This document shows positions 26,888 to 35,323 of a stretch of 64,000 nt of DNA, piece after piece. The notes below the pieces were generated by a model that saw nothing but the letters and a program-made list of their open reading frames with translations, had not been told where the DNA came from and searched no databases. Position numbers and translations under genes: made by a program. Position 1 is the first letter of the stretch. Every line of letters begins with the position of its first letter. This stretch comes from Pedobacter cryophilus (GTDB taxonomy: Bacteria; Bacteroidota; Bacteroidia; Sphingobacteriales; Sphingobacteriaceae), in contig NZ_SWBP01000005.1 in assembly GCF_005116455.1 (NCBI RefSeq), positions 186,001 to 250,000 on the forward strand, given 5' to 3'.

Positions 26888-27358
26888 TTAAGACTTTATG
26901 GTTTTGTAGTCTAATATAACTTCATGTTGGTGTTTGTGTGTGAGATTGCCTTGTAACAATTCTATCGTTTTAAAAAATGTCTTCACATCTTCTTCCGGAA
27001 TGTTCTCAAAAGCTTTAGCATTTAATGTTTTAAAAGAAGTGTCAATATCTGGTATTACTTTTTTTGCTTTTGATGTTAACTTAATTACTTGCTGCCTACG
27101 ATCTTCCAAATTAGTTTCTCGATAAACAAAACCATTGCTGGTTAAATAATCTATCATGGTTACTAAAAAAGATTTATCGACCTGTAATAGCTCTGCTAAC
27201 GCTTTTTGAGTTAAAGTTTCACGATGTTCATCTATCAATAACAAAGCATAATGATACCTTTCTAAAGGAATATGCTGAGAGATGTCACTAAACGCACCCA
27301 AATACTTTTTAGTAATTTGTATTAATTGATAAATTAATGGTTCTTCGTATTTTGACAT
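26888..27358 (-). CDS. MarR-family transcriptional regulator, likely repressor of the efflux operon
   Basis: 156 residues with a winged helix-turn-helix at about 40-105: LTQKALAELLQVDKSFLVTM, then the wing YRETNLEDRRQQVIKLTSKA, which is diagnostic of MarR. It is divergent from the M61 peptidase gene and lies 84 bases upstream of the adaptor gene on the same strand. By analogy with MarR-pump operons it probably represses itself and the pump. A perfect 8-bp inverted repeat in its own promoter region (27396-27416) is the candidate operator. The inducing ligand is unknown. Confidence 0.9.
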   Translation of the reverse strand: MSKYEEPLIYQLIQITKKYLGAFSDISQHIPLERYHYALLLIDEHRETLTQKALAELLQVDKSFLVTMIDYLTSNGFVYRETNLEDRRQQVIKLTSKAKKVIPDIDTSFKTLNAKAFENIPEEDVKTFFKTIELLQGNLTHKHQHEVILDYKTIKS

Positions 27359-27395
27359 ATCGTTTGAACATCAAAATTATTAGTTAGTTCTACAG

Positions 27396-27416
27396 ATAGT
27401 TGAAAGTATCAACTAT
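27396..27416. promoter_or_regulatory. Candidate MarR operator
   Basis: ATAGTTGA and TCAACTAT form perfect 8-bp arms with a 5-base spacer. The site lies about 40 bases upstream of the marR start, just beyond a TAATTTTG -7 box on the minus strand, in the divergent region shared with the M61 peptidase gene. The size and placement suit a MarR dimer. Confidence 0.5.
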
Positions 27417-27466
27417 ATTACACTTTAGTGTTTAAACAAATTATTTCCGTAACCTCATCAAATTAA

Positions 27467-27474
27467 TAACTTTG
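27467..27474 (+). promoter_or_regulatory. -7 promoter box of the M61 peptidase gene
   Basis: TAACTTTG matches the Bacteroidota TAnnTTTG consensus and lies 18 bases before the ATG at 27493. It overlaps an in-frame TTG at 27472, which argues against that TTG as the start. No good TTG box is seen at -33. Confidence 0.55.
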
Positions 27475-27492
27475 TTAAAAAATAAATACACA

Positions 27493-29289
27493 ATGATTAA
27501 ATCAAAATTCAAATTTTTAATACTCTCTGTGCTTTTTTTTATGACCACAAATTCTCAGGCACAAAACAGTGCAAACATTCAGTTTCAGGTTTCTTTTACT
27601 CAACCGCAAGCACATTATGCTGATGTGCAAATGACCATCACTAATATTAAAAAAGATGAGATTACCGTAAAAATGCCGGTTTGGGCTCCAGGTTCTTATT
27701 TGGTGAGAGAATTTTCTAAAAATATAGAGGGATTTGAAGTGGCTAACGCAGACAAAAGCCCTGTTGCATTTGAAAAAATCAAGAAAAATGCATGGAAAAT
27801 TAATACGAAAGGAAAAACGTCTGTAACCGTAAGTTATAGAGTGTACGCTTTTGAAATATCAGTAAGAACTAGTTTTATTGATGCTAATCATGCTTTTTTA
27901 TCTTCAACAGGAATATTTATGTACCCAGAGGGAAGCATTAATGAGCCTTCTTTGGTTACCATTATTCCACATAAAAACTGGACTAAAGTTTCAACCGGCT
28001 TAGAGCCTGTTGCAGGAAAAGCATTTACCTATTATGCTAAAAATTTCGACATTCTTTTTGATTCTCCAATAGAAGTAGGCAATCAAGATGTGTTTGAATT
28101 TAACGCTGCCGGAGTACGCCATGAAGTGGCTATGGTTGGTGGTGGCAACTATGATAAGGAGAAATTAAAAACAGATATGGCCAAAATTGTAGAGAAAGAA
28201 ACTGCAATTTATGGCGAAAACCCTAACAAACATTATGTTTTTATTGTGCACCATTACCTAAGTGGAGGTGGCGGTTTAGAGCACTTAAATTCTACAGTTT
28301 TAGGTGCCAGAAGAATGGGTTATACAGATACTAAAACTTACAAAGGTTTTTTAAGTCTGGTAGCTCATGAGTATTTCCATTTATGGAATGTGAAAAGATT
28401 AAGACCTGTAGCTTTAGGTCCGTTTGATTATGATAACGAGAATTACACCACTAACCTTTGGATTGCCGAAGGCTTTACCGCTTATTATGATAATTTGATA
28501 GTGCAAAGAGCTGGTTTTTATACGCCAGATGAGTTTTTGAGCTTTTTAGAGGGTGATATCAATTTGGTTTACAATCAGCCGGGAAGTAAAATTCAACCTT
28601 TAAGTGATGCTAGTTTTGATGCATGGATTAAATCTTATCGCCCTAATGAGAACAGTAGCAATACCACTATATCTTATTATAACAAAGGATCTTTAATTGC
28701 TTCATTGTTAGATTTAGCTATTATTCACCAATCTAAAGGATTACAGTCTTTAGATGATGCGATGAAATTTGCCTATTTAGAATACTACAAAAAGAAAGGT
28801 AGAGGTTATACCGATGCCGAAATGAAAGCAGTTTTTGAAAAATTTGCAGGCGAAAATTTAGATCAGTTTTACAAAGATTATATCAATGGAACCGAGAACA
28901 TAGATTTTCAAAAATATTTAGGTTATGCAGGTTTAAAATTGGTAGATAAAACTAGAGATTCAAAAGATCCTTATTTAGGTATCACCTTAAGTAGAGATGG
29001 TAAATCTGTAATTACAAATGTAGCCAGAGGAAGTGCCGCATGGAATGATGGATTAAACGTTAATGATGAAATTTTAGCCATCAATGGAGATAGAGTAAGT
29101 GATGTTTTAGCTTACATCAGCAACCAGGAATTAGGGGCTAATTTAGATTTTTTAATTAACCGCGATGGCTTAATTAAAACCATTAAAGTGACTTTAAAAG
29201 CAGTGCCAAATAAAAATTGGCAAATAGAACAACTAGAAAAGCCAACACCGGCACAAAAAGCGGTGTTAGAAAAATGGTTGAGTTTGTAA
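27493..29289 (+). CDS. M61-family metallopeptidase with C-terminal PDZ domain
   Basis: About 598 residues from ATG 27493, with a signal peptide ending in NSQAQ. The N-terminal beta-domain of M61 (to about 165) is followed by a gluzincin catalytic domain with zinc motif HEYFH (His292, Glu293, His296), preceded by the GGGLEHLNST segment and followed by WIAEGFTAYYDN carrying the third zinc ligand Glu. A PDZ domain lies near 480-570 (YLGITLSRDGKSVITNVARG ... VNDEILAINGDRV). This is the glycyl-aminopeptidase-like M61 architecture, acting in the periplasm or at the cell surface. It is divergent from marR. Confidence 0.92.
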   Translation: MIKSKFKFLILSVLFFMTTNSQAQNSANIQFQVSFTQPQAHYADVQMTITNIKKDEITVKMPVWAPGSYLVREFSKNIEGFEVANADKSPVAFEKIKKNAWKINTKGKTSVTVSYRVYAFEISVRTSFIDANHAFLSSTGIFMYPEGSINEPSLVTIIPHKNWTKVSTGLEPVAGKAFTYYAKNFDILFDSPIEVGNQDVFEFNAAGVRHEVAMVGGGNYDKEKLKTDMAKIVEKETAIYGENPNKHYVFIVHHYLSGGGGLEHLNSTVLGARRMGYTDTKTYKGFLSLVAHEYFHLWNVKRLRPVALGPFDYDNENYTTNLWIAEGFTAYYDNLIVQRAGFYTPDEFLSFLEGDINLVYNQPGSKIQPLSDASFDAWIKSYRPNENSSNTTISYYNKGSLIASLLDLAIIHQSKGLQSLDDAMKFAYLEYYKKKGRGYTDAEMKAVFEKFAGENLDQFYKDYINGTENIDFQKYLGYAGLKLVDKTRDSKDPYLGITLSRDGKSVITNVARGSAAWNDGLNVNDEILAINGDRVSDVLAYISNQELGANLDFLINRDGLIKTIKVTLKAVPNKNWQIEQLEKPTPAQKAVLEKWLSL

Positions 29290-29316
29290 GAAAAGTAGAA
29301 GTTAATTTTAGGACAC

Positions 29317-29350
29317 AAAAAAAGCCAACTCGTAAAAGTTGGCTTTTTTT
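29317..29350. terminator. Bidirectional terminator
   Basis: AAAAAAGCCAACT pairs with AGTTGGCTTTTTTT around a short loop. It sits between the convergent M61 gene and the small barrel gene, with A/T tracts that work in both directions. Confidence 0.8.
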
Positions 29351-29368
29351 ATTGGGTTTTATTTTTGC

Positions 29369-29872
29369 TTAGAAAGTAAACCTTAAAGAAGCAGCTGGTT
29401 CCAAATCAAAAAATGGACCTCTAGCTAATTCTAATCTTGGGTGTAAATCTACAGATAATGCAAAAGGGATTTCTGGAATTTTCCATTCTAAACCTAAAAT
29501 ACCATCAGCTCCTAGCAATAAACCATTGTTATCATAATAATAACGGTCTCCAGCAAAACGTCTGTAATATCTATCACCTTCTATAGAACCAATGTGACCA
29601 CCAATACCATAAAACCAGTTTACAGATGGTTCGCCAAAAGCTACAGCGTGTTTTTCATATAAACCTGTAAGTACAATAACTCCTGGTCTAATACCTAATA
29701 TACCTTCAATTGCAGTGTTAGAATTGGTAAAGTGTTTAATGGTTAATCCGTTTTCATAGCCTCCACCTCTAATACCAATACCGGTTTTATAATTGGCTTG
29801 CGCCGATGATTTTGTTGAAGAGAAAACCATCAAAATGATGGATAAACTTAAAAGTAATATTGATTTTTTCAT
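29369..29872 (-). CDS. Small outer-membrane beta-barrel-like protein
   Basis: 167 residues with a signal peptide (MKKSILLLSLSIILMVFSST, cleaved after SSAQ). The mature part alternates Gly/aromatic strands (TGIGIRGGGYENGLTIKHF, WFYGIGGHIGSIEG, ILGLEWKIPEIPFALSVDL) and ends in ASLRFTF with a terminal Phe, typical of an eight-stranded outer-membrane barrel. No named family is recognised. It is transcribed alone towards a shared terminator. Confidence 0.72.
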   Translation of the reverse strand: MKKSILLLSLSIILMVFSSTKSSAQANYKTGIGIRGGGYENGLTIKHFTNSNTAIEGILGIRPGVIVLTGLYEKHAVAFGEPSVNWFYGIGGHIGSIEGDRYYRRFAGDRYYYDNNGLLLGADGILGLEWKIPEIPFALSVDLHPRLELARGPFFDLEPAASLRFTF

Positions 29873-30196
29873 TATTTTGTTATTATTTTTTTAATCTGTT
29901 AGCAAATAAAATGCCAATACATTAAATCTAATGTGATTTAGAAAGTTGAAGAGCTAAAAAGCAAGTGTAAAAAGATAAAGTAGTTCTAAGTAAATGAACA
30001 AGTTATATGGCAATTTCAATGTCAGTTTGTGAAATACATTTATTTCTCTATTGATTTAAATTAGCCAGATTATAGACTATAAACCGTCTTGGTTTTTGAT
30101 CATTTAATTTTTAATTTTAACTTGGGATACTTTAGTGATATGCTTGCCAATTTCGTATCTTAACAAAAACCAATTTTTAACCTTAATTCCATTTTT
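29873..30196. other. Divergent intergenic region, no gene seen
   Basis: 324 AT-rich bases between the barrel gene and the acyl-CoA ligase gene. They must hold both promoters, but I find only near-matches to TAnnTTTG (for example TTTATTTG on the minus strand near 29900). No repeat, hairpin or small gene stands out. Confidence 0.5.
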
Positions 30197-31978
30197 ATGA
30201 TAACAATTAGCAGAGTTTTTGATTTGCTGACCTATAATAAACAGCAGCACAATAGTGTAGATGCCCTTGCTGGTAAAGTTAACGGTGAGTGGGTTAAATA
30301 TAGCTCAAATGATTTTATAACTACTGTAAATGAGGTGAGTAGAGGATTGCTTCAATTAGGAATAAAAAAAGATGATAAGGTTGCGGTGATGTCTCCAAAC
30401 CGCCCCGAATGGAATTTTTGCGATTTTGGGATTATGCAAATTGGTGCTACTCAGGTGCCAATGTATCCCACCTTAGCCGCAAACGATATTAAGTTTATTT
30501 TAAATGATGCGGGTGTAAAAATTATTTTTGTGGCTGATCAATTACTTTATGATAAAGTAAATAAGATTAGAGAAGAATCTAACTTAGAACTCTCTATTTA
30601 TACATTTGAAAAAATTGCCACATTACCTCATTGGACTATCGTTCAGGAATTGGGAAAACAAAATCATCATATTGATTTAGAACCCTACAAAAGTTTAATT
30701 GGTCCTGATGATTTATTAACCTTAATATACACTTCTGGTACTACCGGTACGCCAAAAGGAGTGATGCTTACCCATCACAATTTAATTAGTAATGTGATGT
30801 ATTCTTCTAAACTGTATCCAAGTGATGTAAAAAGAGCTTTAAGCTTTTTGCCGCTTTCTCACATTTTTGAGCGCATGGTTTGTTACATGTACATTTATTT
30901 AGGGATATCTATTTATTACGCCGAAAGTTTAGAAACCATTGTGCCAAATTTAGCCGAAGTAAAACCACATTGCTTTACCACTGTACCCAGGTTGTTAGAA
31001 AAAATTTACGATAGAATAGTTTCAAAAGGACATGAATTAACAGGGATTAAAAAATCTTTGTTCTTTTGGGCTTTAGCATTAGCACATCAATACGAAATGG
31101 AAGGTGCAAATGGCTATTTATATGAGATGAAGCTTAAAATTGCCCGAAAACTGATATTTAGTAAATGGAGAGATGCTTTAGGTGGCGAAATTTCTGTGAT
31201 TGTTTCTGGCGGAGCCGCATTGCAAGAGCGTTTAGCCAGAGTGTTTTGGGGTGCAGATATTAAAATTTTAGAAGGTTATGGTTTAACAGAAACTTCGCCG
31301 GTAATAGCCGTTAATGGTCCGTTTAAAGGGCAATGCAAATTTGGTACGGTTGGGCATGTTTTAGAAAATTTGGAAGTTAAAATTGCCGAAGACGGAGAGA
31401 TTTTATGTAAAGGGCCAAGTGTAATGAAAGGTTACTACAACAACCCGGAAGCAACCGCAGAGGTGATGATTGATGGCTGGTTTCATACTGGTGATATAGG
31501 AGTACTTAAAGATGGTTTTTTGGCGATAACAGATCGTAAAAAGGAAGTTTTTAAAACTGCCGGAGGTAAATATGTGGCGCCACAAGTTTTAGAAAACAAG
31601 TTTAAAGAATCCATTTACATAGAACAAATTATGGTAGTAGGTGAAAACCGAAGATTTCCATCAGCTTTAATTGTTCCAAATTTTGATCATTTAAAAGATT
31701 GGGCGGTTAAAAATGATATTGAATTTACCACTCCAGCGCAAATGATCAAAAGCGAGAAAATTTGTGATAAAATATGGCAAGAAGTGAATAGATTAAATGA
31801 GAATTTTGGAAACTGGGAGAAAGTTAAAAAAATTGCTCTTTTGGCCGATGAATTTACCATTGATGGCGGCGAATTAACACCAAAATTAAGTATGAAAAGA
31901 AAGGTAATTTTAATGAAGCATTTAGATCTTATCGAAAAACTTTACAAAGAATCTGATAGTTTAGAAAAACATGTATAG
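30197..31978 (+). CDS. AMP-dependent long-chain acyl-CoA synthetase
   Basis: 593 residues of the ANL superfamily. The P-loop-like motif LIYTSGTTGTPKGVMLTH lies near residue 180, then GYGLTETSPVI, the hinge region DGWFHTGDIG and the C-terminal catalytic lysine region LTPKLSMKRK. The long insertion with YYAESLETIVPNLAEVKPHC is typical of long-chain (FadD/FAA1-like) enzymes. It activates fatty acids to acyl-CoA at the inner membrane. Its last eight bases overlap the ATG of the gamma-glutamyltransferase gene, so the two are probably translated from one message. Confidence 0.9.
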   Translation: MITISRVFDLLTYNKQQHNSVDALAGKVNGEWVKYSSNDFITTVNEVSRGLLQLGIKKDDKVAVMSPNRPEWNFCDFGIMQIGATQVPMYPTLAANDIKFILNDAGVKIIFVADQLLYDKVNKIREESNLELSIYTFEKIATLPHWTIVQELGKQNHHIDLEPYKSLIGPDDLLTLIYTSGTTGTPKGVMLTHHNLISNVMYSSKLYPSDVKRALSFLPLSHIFERMVCYMYIYLGISIYYAESLETIVPNLAEVKPHCFTTVPRLLEKIYDRIVSKGHELTGIKKSLFFWALALAHQYEMEGANGYLYEMKLKIARKLIFSKWRDALGGEISVIVSGGAALQERLARVFWGADIKILEGYGLTETSPVIAVNGPFKGQCKFGTVGHVLENLEVKIAEDGEILCKGPSVMKGYYNNPEATAEVMIDGWFHTGDIGVLKDGFLAITDRKKEVFKTAGGKYVAPQVLENKFKESIYIEQIMVVGENRRFPSALIVPNFDHLKDWAVKNDIEFTTPAQMIKSEKICDKIWQEVNRLNENFGNWEKVKKIALLADEFTIDGGELTPKLSMKRKVILMKHLDLIEKLYKESDSLEKHV

Positions 31979-33692
31979 CAATAAATATTTTACAGCTTTA
32001 AAAATGGTAACGGTTTATACTTCCGTTGCCATTTTTTTATTAAGTGCTTGCGTTAACGGTCAGTTAGGTAATAAACAAGCTCCTCAATATAAAAACGGAA
32101 TGGTGGTTTCAGCCCATCCAATAGCCTCAAAAGTAGGGGTAGAAATTCTTAAAAAAGGAGGGAATGCCGTTGATGCAGCAGTAGCCGTACAGTTTGCCTT
32201 GGCGGTAGTATATCCTAATGCTGGCAATATTGGAGGGGGTGGTTTTATGGTTTATCGTTCTTCAAAAGGAGAAACTAATACCCTGGATTTTAGAGAGAAA
32301 GCACCTGCAGCAGCTTCAAAAGATATGTATTTAGATAGCTTAGGTAATCCTATTACAACTTTAAGTTTAAATGGTCATTTAGCAGCTGGCGTTCCGGGTT
32401 CTGTAGCTGGTATGTGGGCAGCACATCAAAAATACGGAAAGCTTAAATGGCAAACATTATTGCAACCTGCTATAGAATTGGCCGAGAACGGGTTCAAACT
32501 AACAGCAAAGCAGGCCGTAGAATTAAATGCTACTGATTCTATTTTTAATGAGTTAAACAAAGGTTATGGCTATTTAACTAAACAAGGTAAAGACTGGCAG
32601 ACAGATGATATGCTGATTCAAAAAGATTTAGCCGAGACTTTAAAAAGGATTCAGAAAAATGGCAGAGATGGTTTTTATAAAGGCGAAACGGCTGCGTTCA
32701 TTCAAAATGAAATGCAAAGAAATGGCGGAATTATTACTGCGTCAGATTTAGAGAGTTATCATGCTGTATGGAGAAAACCTTTAATTGGTAATTACAGAGG
32801 CTATAAAATAATTGCTATGCCGCCACCATCAAGCGGAGGTATTGCACTTTTGCAACTATTAGGGATGGTAGAAAATTACCCTTTAAAAAATTATACTTTT
32901 CATTCAGATTCTTCCATCCAGCTACTTACTGAGATAGAACGCAGAGCCTATGCAGATAGAGCAACTTATCTTGGAGATCCTGATTTTTATAAAGTTCCAA
33001 CAGAGCAGCTGCTCAATAAAAGGTATTTAAATCAAAGAATGGCTACTTTTAATTGGGTAAAGGCCACGCCAAGTTCTACCATTTTGGCGGGCAATCTTAT
33101 AGTTAAAGAAAGTGAACAAACCACACATTTTTCTATTGTAGATCACAATGGAAATTCAGTTTCTTTAACCACAACACTTAATGCTCCTTACGGAGCAAAG
33201 GTTTTTGTAAAAGGAGCCGGTTTTTTGTTAAATAATGAAATGGATGATTTTAGCGTAAAACCTGGCGTACCCAATATGTTTGGCTTAGTTGGCGGTAAAG
33301 CCAATGCTATTGCGCCCAATAAAAGAATGCTCAGTTCTATGACGCCAACCATTTTAGAAAAAAACGGAAAACTTTTTATGGTAGTAGGCACACCCGGCGG
33401 CTCCACTATTATTAATACTGTTTTTCAAACCATTACCAATGTTATAGATTATGAAATGAACATTCAAAAAGCGGTAAATGCAAGACGCTTTCACCATCAA
33501 TGGTTACCCGATTTATTGTATGCAGAGAAGGATGCAATAGACAGCTTAACCCAAGAAAAATTAAAGGCAAAAGGTTATATGATAAAGCAGAGAAGTGATT
33601 TTGGCAGATGCGATGCTATTCTTGTAAATAAATGGGGCTATTTTGAAGGCGGTGCAGATTTCCGTGGAGATGATGCTAAAATAGGCTATTAA
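31971..33692 (+). CDS. ggt: Gamma-glutamyltransferase (glutathione hydrolase)
   Basis: 573 residues with a lipoprotein-type signal (LLSAC, Cys27), so the protein is probably anchored facing the periplasm. Self-cleavage should occur before Thr384 in TTHFSIVDHNGNSVS, making the large and small subunits. Other signatures are GGNAVDAAVAVQFALAVVYPNAGNIGGGGF near the N-terminus and MLSSMTPTIL ... VGTPGGSTIINTV near the end. It hydrolyses or transfers gamma-glutamyl groups of glutathione and peptides. The ATG at 31971 overlaps the upstream ligase by eight bases; an ATG at 32004 would also leave a signal sequence. Confidence 0.93.
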   Translation: MYSNKYFTALKMVTVYTSVAIFLLSACVNGQLGNKQAPQYKNGMVVSAHPIASKVGVEILKKGGNAVDAAVAVQFALAVVYPNAGNIGGGGFMVYRSSKGETNTLDFREKAPAAASKDMYLDSLGNPITTLSLNGHLAAGVPGSVAGMWAAHQKYGKLKWQTLLQPAIELAENGFKLTAKQAVELNATDSIFNELNKGYGYLTKQGKDWQTDDMLIQKDLAETLKRIQKNGRDGFYKGETAAFIQNEMQRNGGIITASDLESYHAVWRKPLIGNYRGYKIIAMPPPSSGGIALLQLLGMVENYPLKNYTFHSDSSIQLLTEIERRAYADRATYLGDPDFYKVPTEQLLNKRYLNQRMATFNWVKATPSSTILAGNLIVKESEQTTHFSIVDHNGNSVSLTTTLNAPYGAKVFVKGAGFLLNNEMDDFSVKPGVPNMFGLVGGKANAIAPNKRMLSSMTPTILEKNGKLFMVVGTPGGSTIINTVFQTITNVIDYEMNIQKAVNARRFHHQWLPDLLYAEKDAIDSLTQEKLKAKGYMIKQRSDFGRCDAILVNKWGYFEGGADFRGDDAKIGY

Positions 33693-33743
33693 AGTGTTGG
33701 AGGTTCTACAAGCTTTGAAATAAGCATGAATTCTGCTGTTAGA

Positions 33744-33789
33744 AGATTTGTCAACTCTCTTGCCAATTAATCGGAGAGTTGACAAATCT
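33744..33789. repeat. 16-bp perfect inverted repeat between ggt and the VF530 gene
   Basis: AGATTTGTCAACTCTC (33744-33759) pairs perfectly with 33774-33789 around a 14-base loop. It lies between convergent genes where a terminator is expected, but no T-run follows on either strand, so it may be an RNA 3' stem or a dispersed palindrome. Confidence 0.6.
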
Positions 33790-33818
33790 GAAAAATAAAA
33801 GCTTACCGCTTAAATTGG

Positions 33819-34106
33819 TTATTCTGCAACAATTGTTTCGTCTTCATTATTCTGATTAGAAGCTTTTCCTTTTTGAATCCGTTTTAAATTAAACTCATAA
33901 AGTATCTCTACTTTTCTTCTCGCCCAAGGCATTTTTCTTAGAAAAGCTAAGCTAGATTTAATGCTAGGTTTATCTGTAAAGCATTTTATGGGAACTTTAG
34001 CCGCCATTTTCTCCCAGCCTACATAAGTTACTAAATCAGTCAGGATAGTTTCTAATGTTAAACCATGTAAAGGGTTATTGGCTTGTGATTTTTTTTCTTC
34101 CAGCAT
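33819..34106 (-). CDS. VF530-family (DUF2132) small DNA-binding-like protein
   Basis: 95 residues. The core NPLHGLTLETILTDLVTYVG, the following GWEKMA..PIKCF and then KPSIKSSLAFLRKMPWARRK is the VF530/DUF2132 signature; a family structure is known and DNA binding has been suggested. The tail is acidic and low in complexity (QNNEDETIVAE). It is a single gene with no operon partner. Confidence 0.87.
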   Translation of the reverse strand: MLEEKKSQANNPLHGLTLETILTDLVTYVGWEKMAAKVPIKCFTDKPSIKSSLAFLRKMPWARRKVEILYEFNLKRIQKGKASNQNNEDETIVAE

Positions 34107-34205
34107 GTTTAAATATTAATTTTTAAATACCAGATTTCTGGTATTGGCTACTCGCTAAACCTCCGCTATATTTGACGCATCAAGCACCTGCGAAGAATGT
34201 GAAAC

Positions 34206-34240
34206 AAAAGAAGCCAACTTTTTACAAAGTTGGCTTCTTT
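34206..34240 (-). terminator. Terminator of the barrel gene at 34258
   Basis: AAAGAAGCCAACTTT pairs with AAAGTTGGCTTCTTT around a four-base loop. T-rich sequence follows on both strands. The GCCAAC/GTTGGC core resembles the terminator at 29317-29350. Confidence 0.72.
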
Positions 34241-34257
34241 ATTTTATCTATTTTCAA

Positions 34258-35004
34258 TTAAAATCTTATTCCTAACATGATGCCAGCTTTTACGCCGCCC
34301 CAAGGGCCATCTAATTTTACTCTGGCTCCGTTTGCATCTACAGTCACTTCTTTATCAGTAAACGGAATTTCTAAATTTTCCAATTCATCTCTTAAAGCTT
34401 GTTGCTCATTTGCATCCAATGTTTTTTTACCGTCAAAATTCCCTTCAGAAGTTCCAAATTGTGGTCCAAAATGAAAACCTAAATGAACTGCTTTACCTAG
34501 TCTAAATTGTACGCCAAGTTCTAATCCACCGGTCATTGTTTTTAATTCGCCATCTAAAGGCATGGTCTCGGTAGTTCCATTTACATCAAAATCAATATTC
34601 CCTACAGCGCTATAAGTTGCGAATTTTGCAAATGGGGCAATGTAAAAACCTTTAAAAATATCTTTACCAAAGTAAAATTTAATTTGTGGGGTAAAAGCAT
34701 TGTTGCCAACTGTAAAGTTATTTAACTGCTTTTCAACCTCAGGATCATCAATTGCATTTATAATTTGGTCTTTTAATGGTACTGTCCCTTTTGGCATGTA
34801 ACGATAGCCTAAACTCAAGGCAATTTTTTTACCAATGGCTCTTTCATATTCTACTGCATAAGTTCTTAATGCCAGTGCCGGAACATTGATTTTGAATAAA
34901 TTTTTATGACCAGGTATTACTTTAGAAGAATCCTTGCCAGCTTCTGCTTTTGATTGCAAGCCTATAGTTACAATAAAGCAAATAAAAAGTAAAATTTTTT
35001 TCAT
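34258..35004 (-). CDS. Outer-membrane beta-barrel protein
   Basis: 248 residues with a signal peptide (MKKILLFICFIVTIGLQSKA). The mature sequence shows barrel strands such as LALRTYAVEYERAIGKKIAL, ALSLGYRYMPKG, FTPQIKFYFG, GGLELGVQFRLGKAVHLGFH and the final VKAGIMLGIRF, ending in Phe. The pattern of an N-terminal EYERAI..K segment resembles DUF3575-like proteins, but I cannot assign the family firmly. It is a single gene. Confidence 0.75.
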   Translation of the reverse strand: MKKILLFICFIVTIGLQSKAEAGKDSSKVIPGHKNLFKINVPALALRTYAVEYERAIGKKIALSLGYRYMPKGTVPLKDQIINAIDDPEVEKQLNNFTVGNNAFTPQIKFYFGKDIFKGFYIAPFAKFATYSAVGNIDFDVNGTTETMPLDGELKTMTGGLELGVQFRLGKAVHLGFHFGPQFGTSEGNFDGKKTLDANEQQALRDELENLEIPFTDKEVTVDANGARVKLDGPWGGVKAGIMLGIRF

Positions 35005-35323
35005 ATTAATTAAGTCTTGTTTGAATAAAAGTAAAATTATTGTAAATAATTATCAATACCACGAAATGGGTATTTTTTTGAAAGAGAGATTAATTTTACT
35101 AAAGGTTTTTCGCTGATATTTCGCCTTTAATTGGGCAGAAACTGAGTAAAATAAACGGGGGCGAAGCGGCATCTTTTTACAGCAGAGAGGGTGTTATGGG
35201 GTAAAAAATACAGCAAAGCACCCGACTGGCCCAAATAATAAGCGAATATCCTTGCTTTTCAAATAATGGATAATGCTTAGTTTAAATTTTTTATTTTCGC
35301 AGTTCAATATAAAAATCGCAAAA
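35005..35323. other. Divergent intergenic region with REP-like copy E
   Basis: 319 bases upstream of leuS. Bases 35155-35232 hold a diverged REP-like element (annotated separately). The remaining sequence is AT-rich. A weak TATTTTCG box occurs about 25 bases before the leuS ATG. I see no gene. Confidence 0.5.
35155..35232 (+). repeat. REP-like element, copy E (diverged)
   Basis: GGCGAAGCGGCATC leads into TTTTTAC (35174-35180), which pairs with GTAAAAA (35201-35207) around a longer GC-rich loop; CAGCAAAGCACCCGACTGGC follows. The left flank matches copies A and B, but the stem sequence is different and still self-complementary. Confidence 0.5.
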
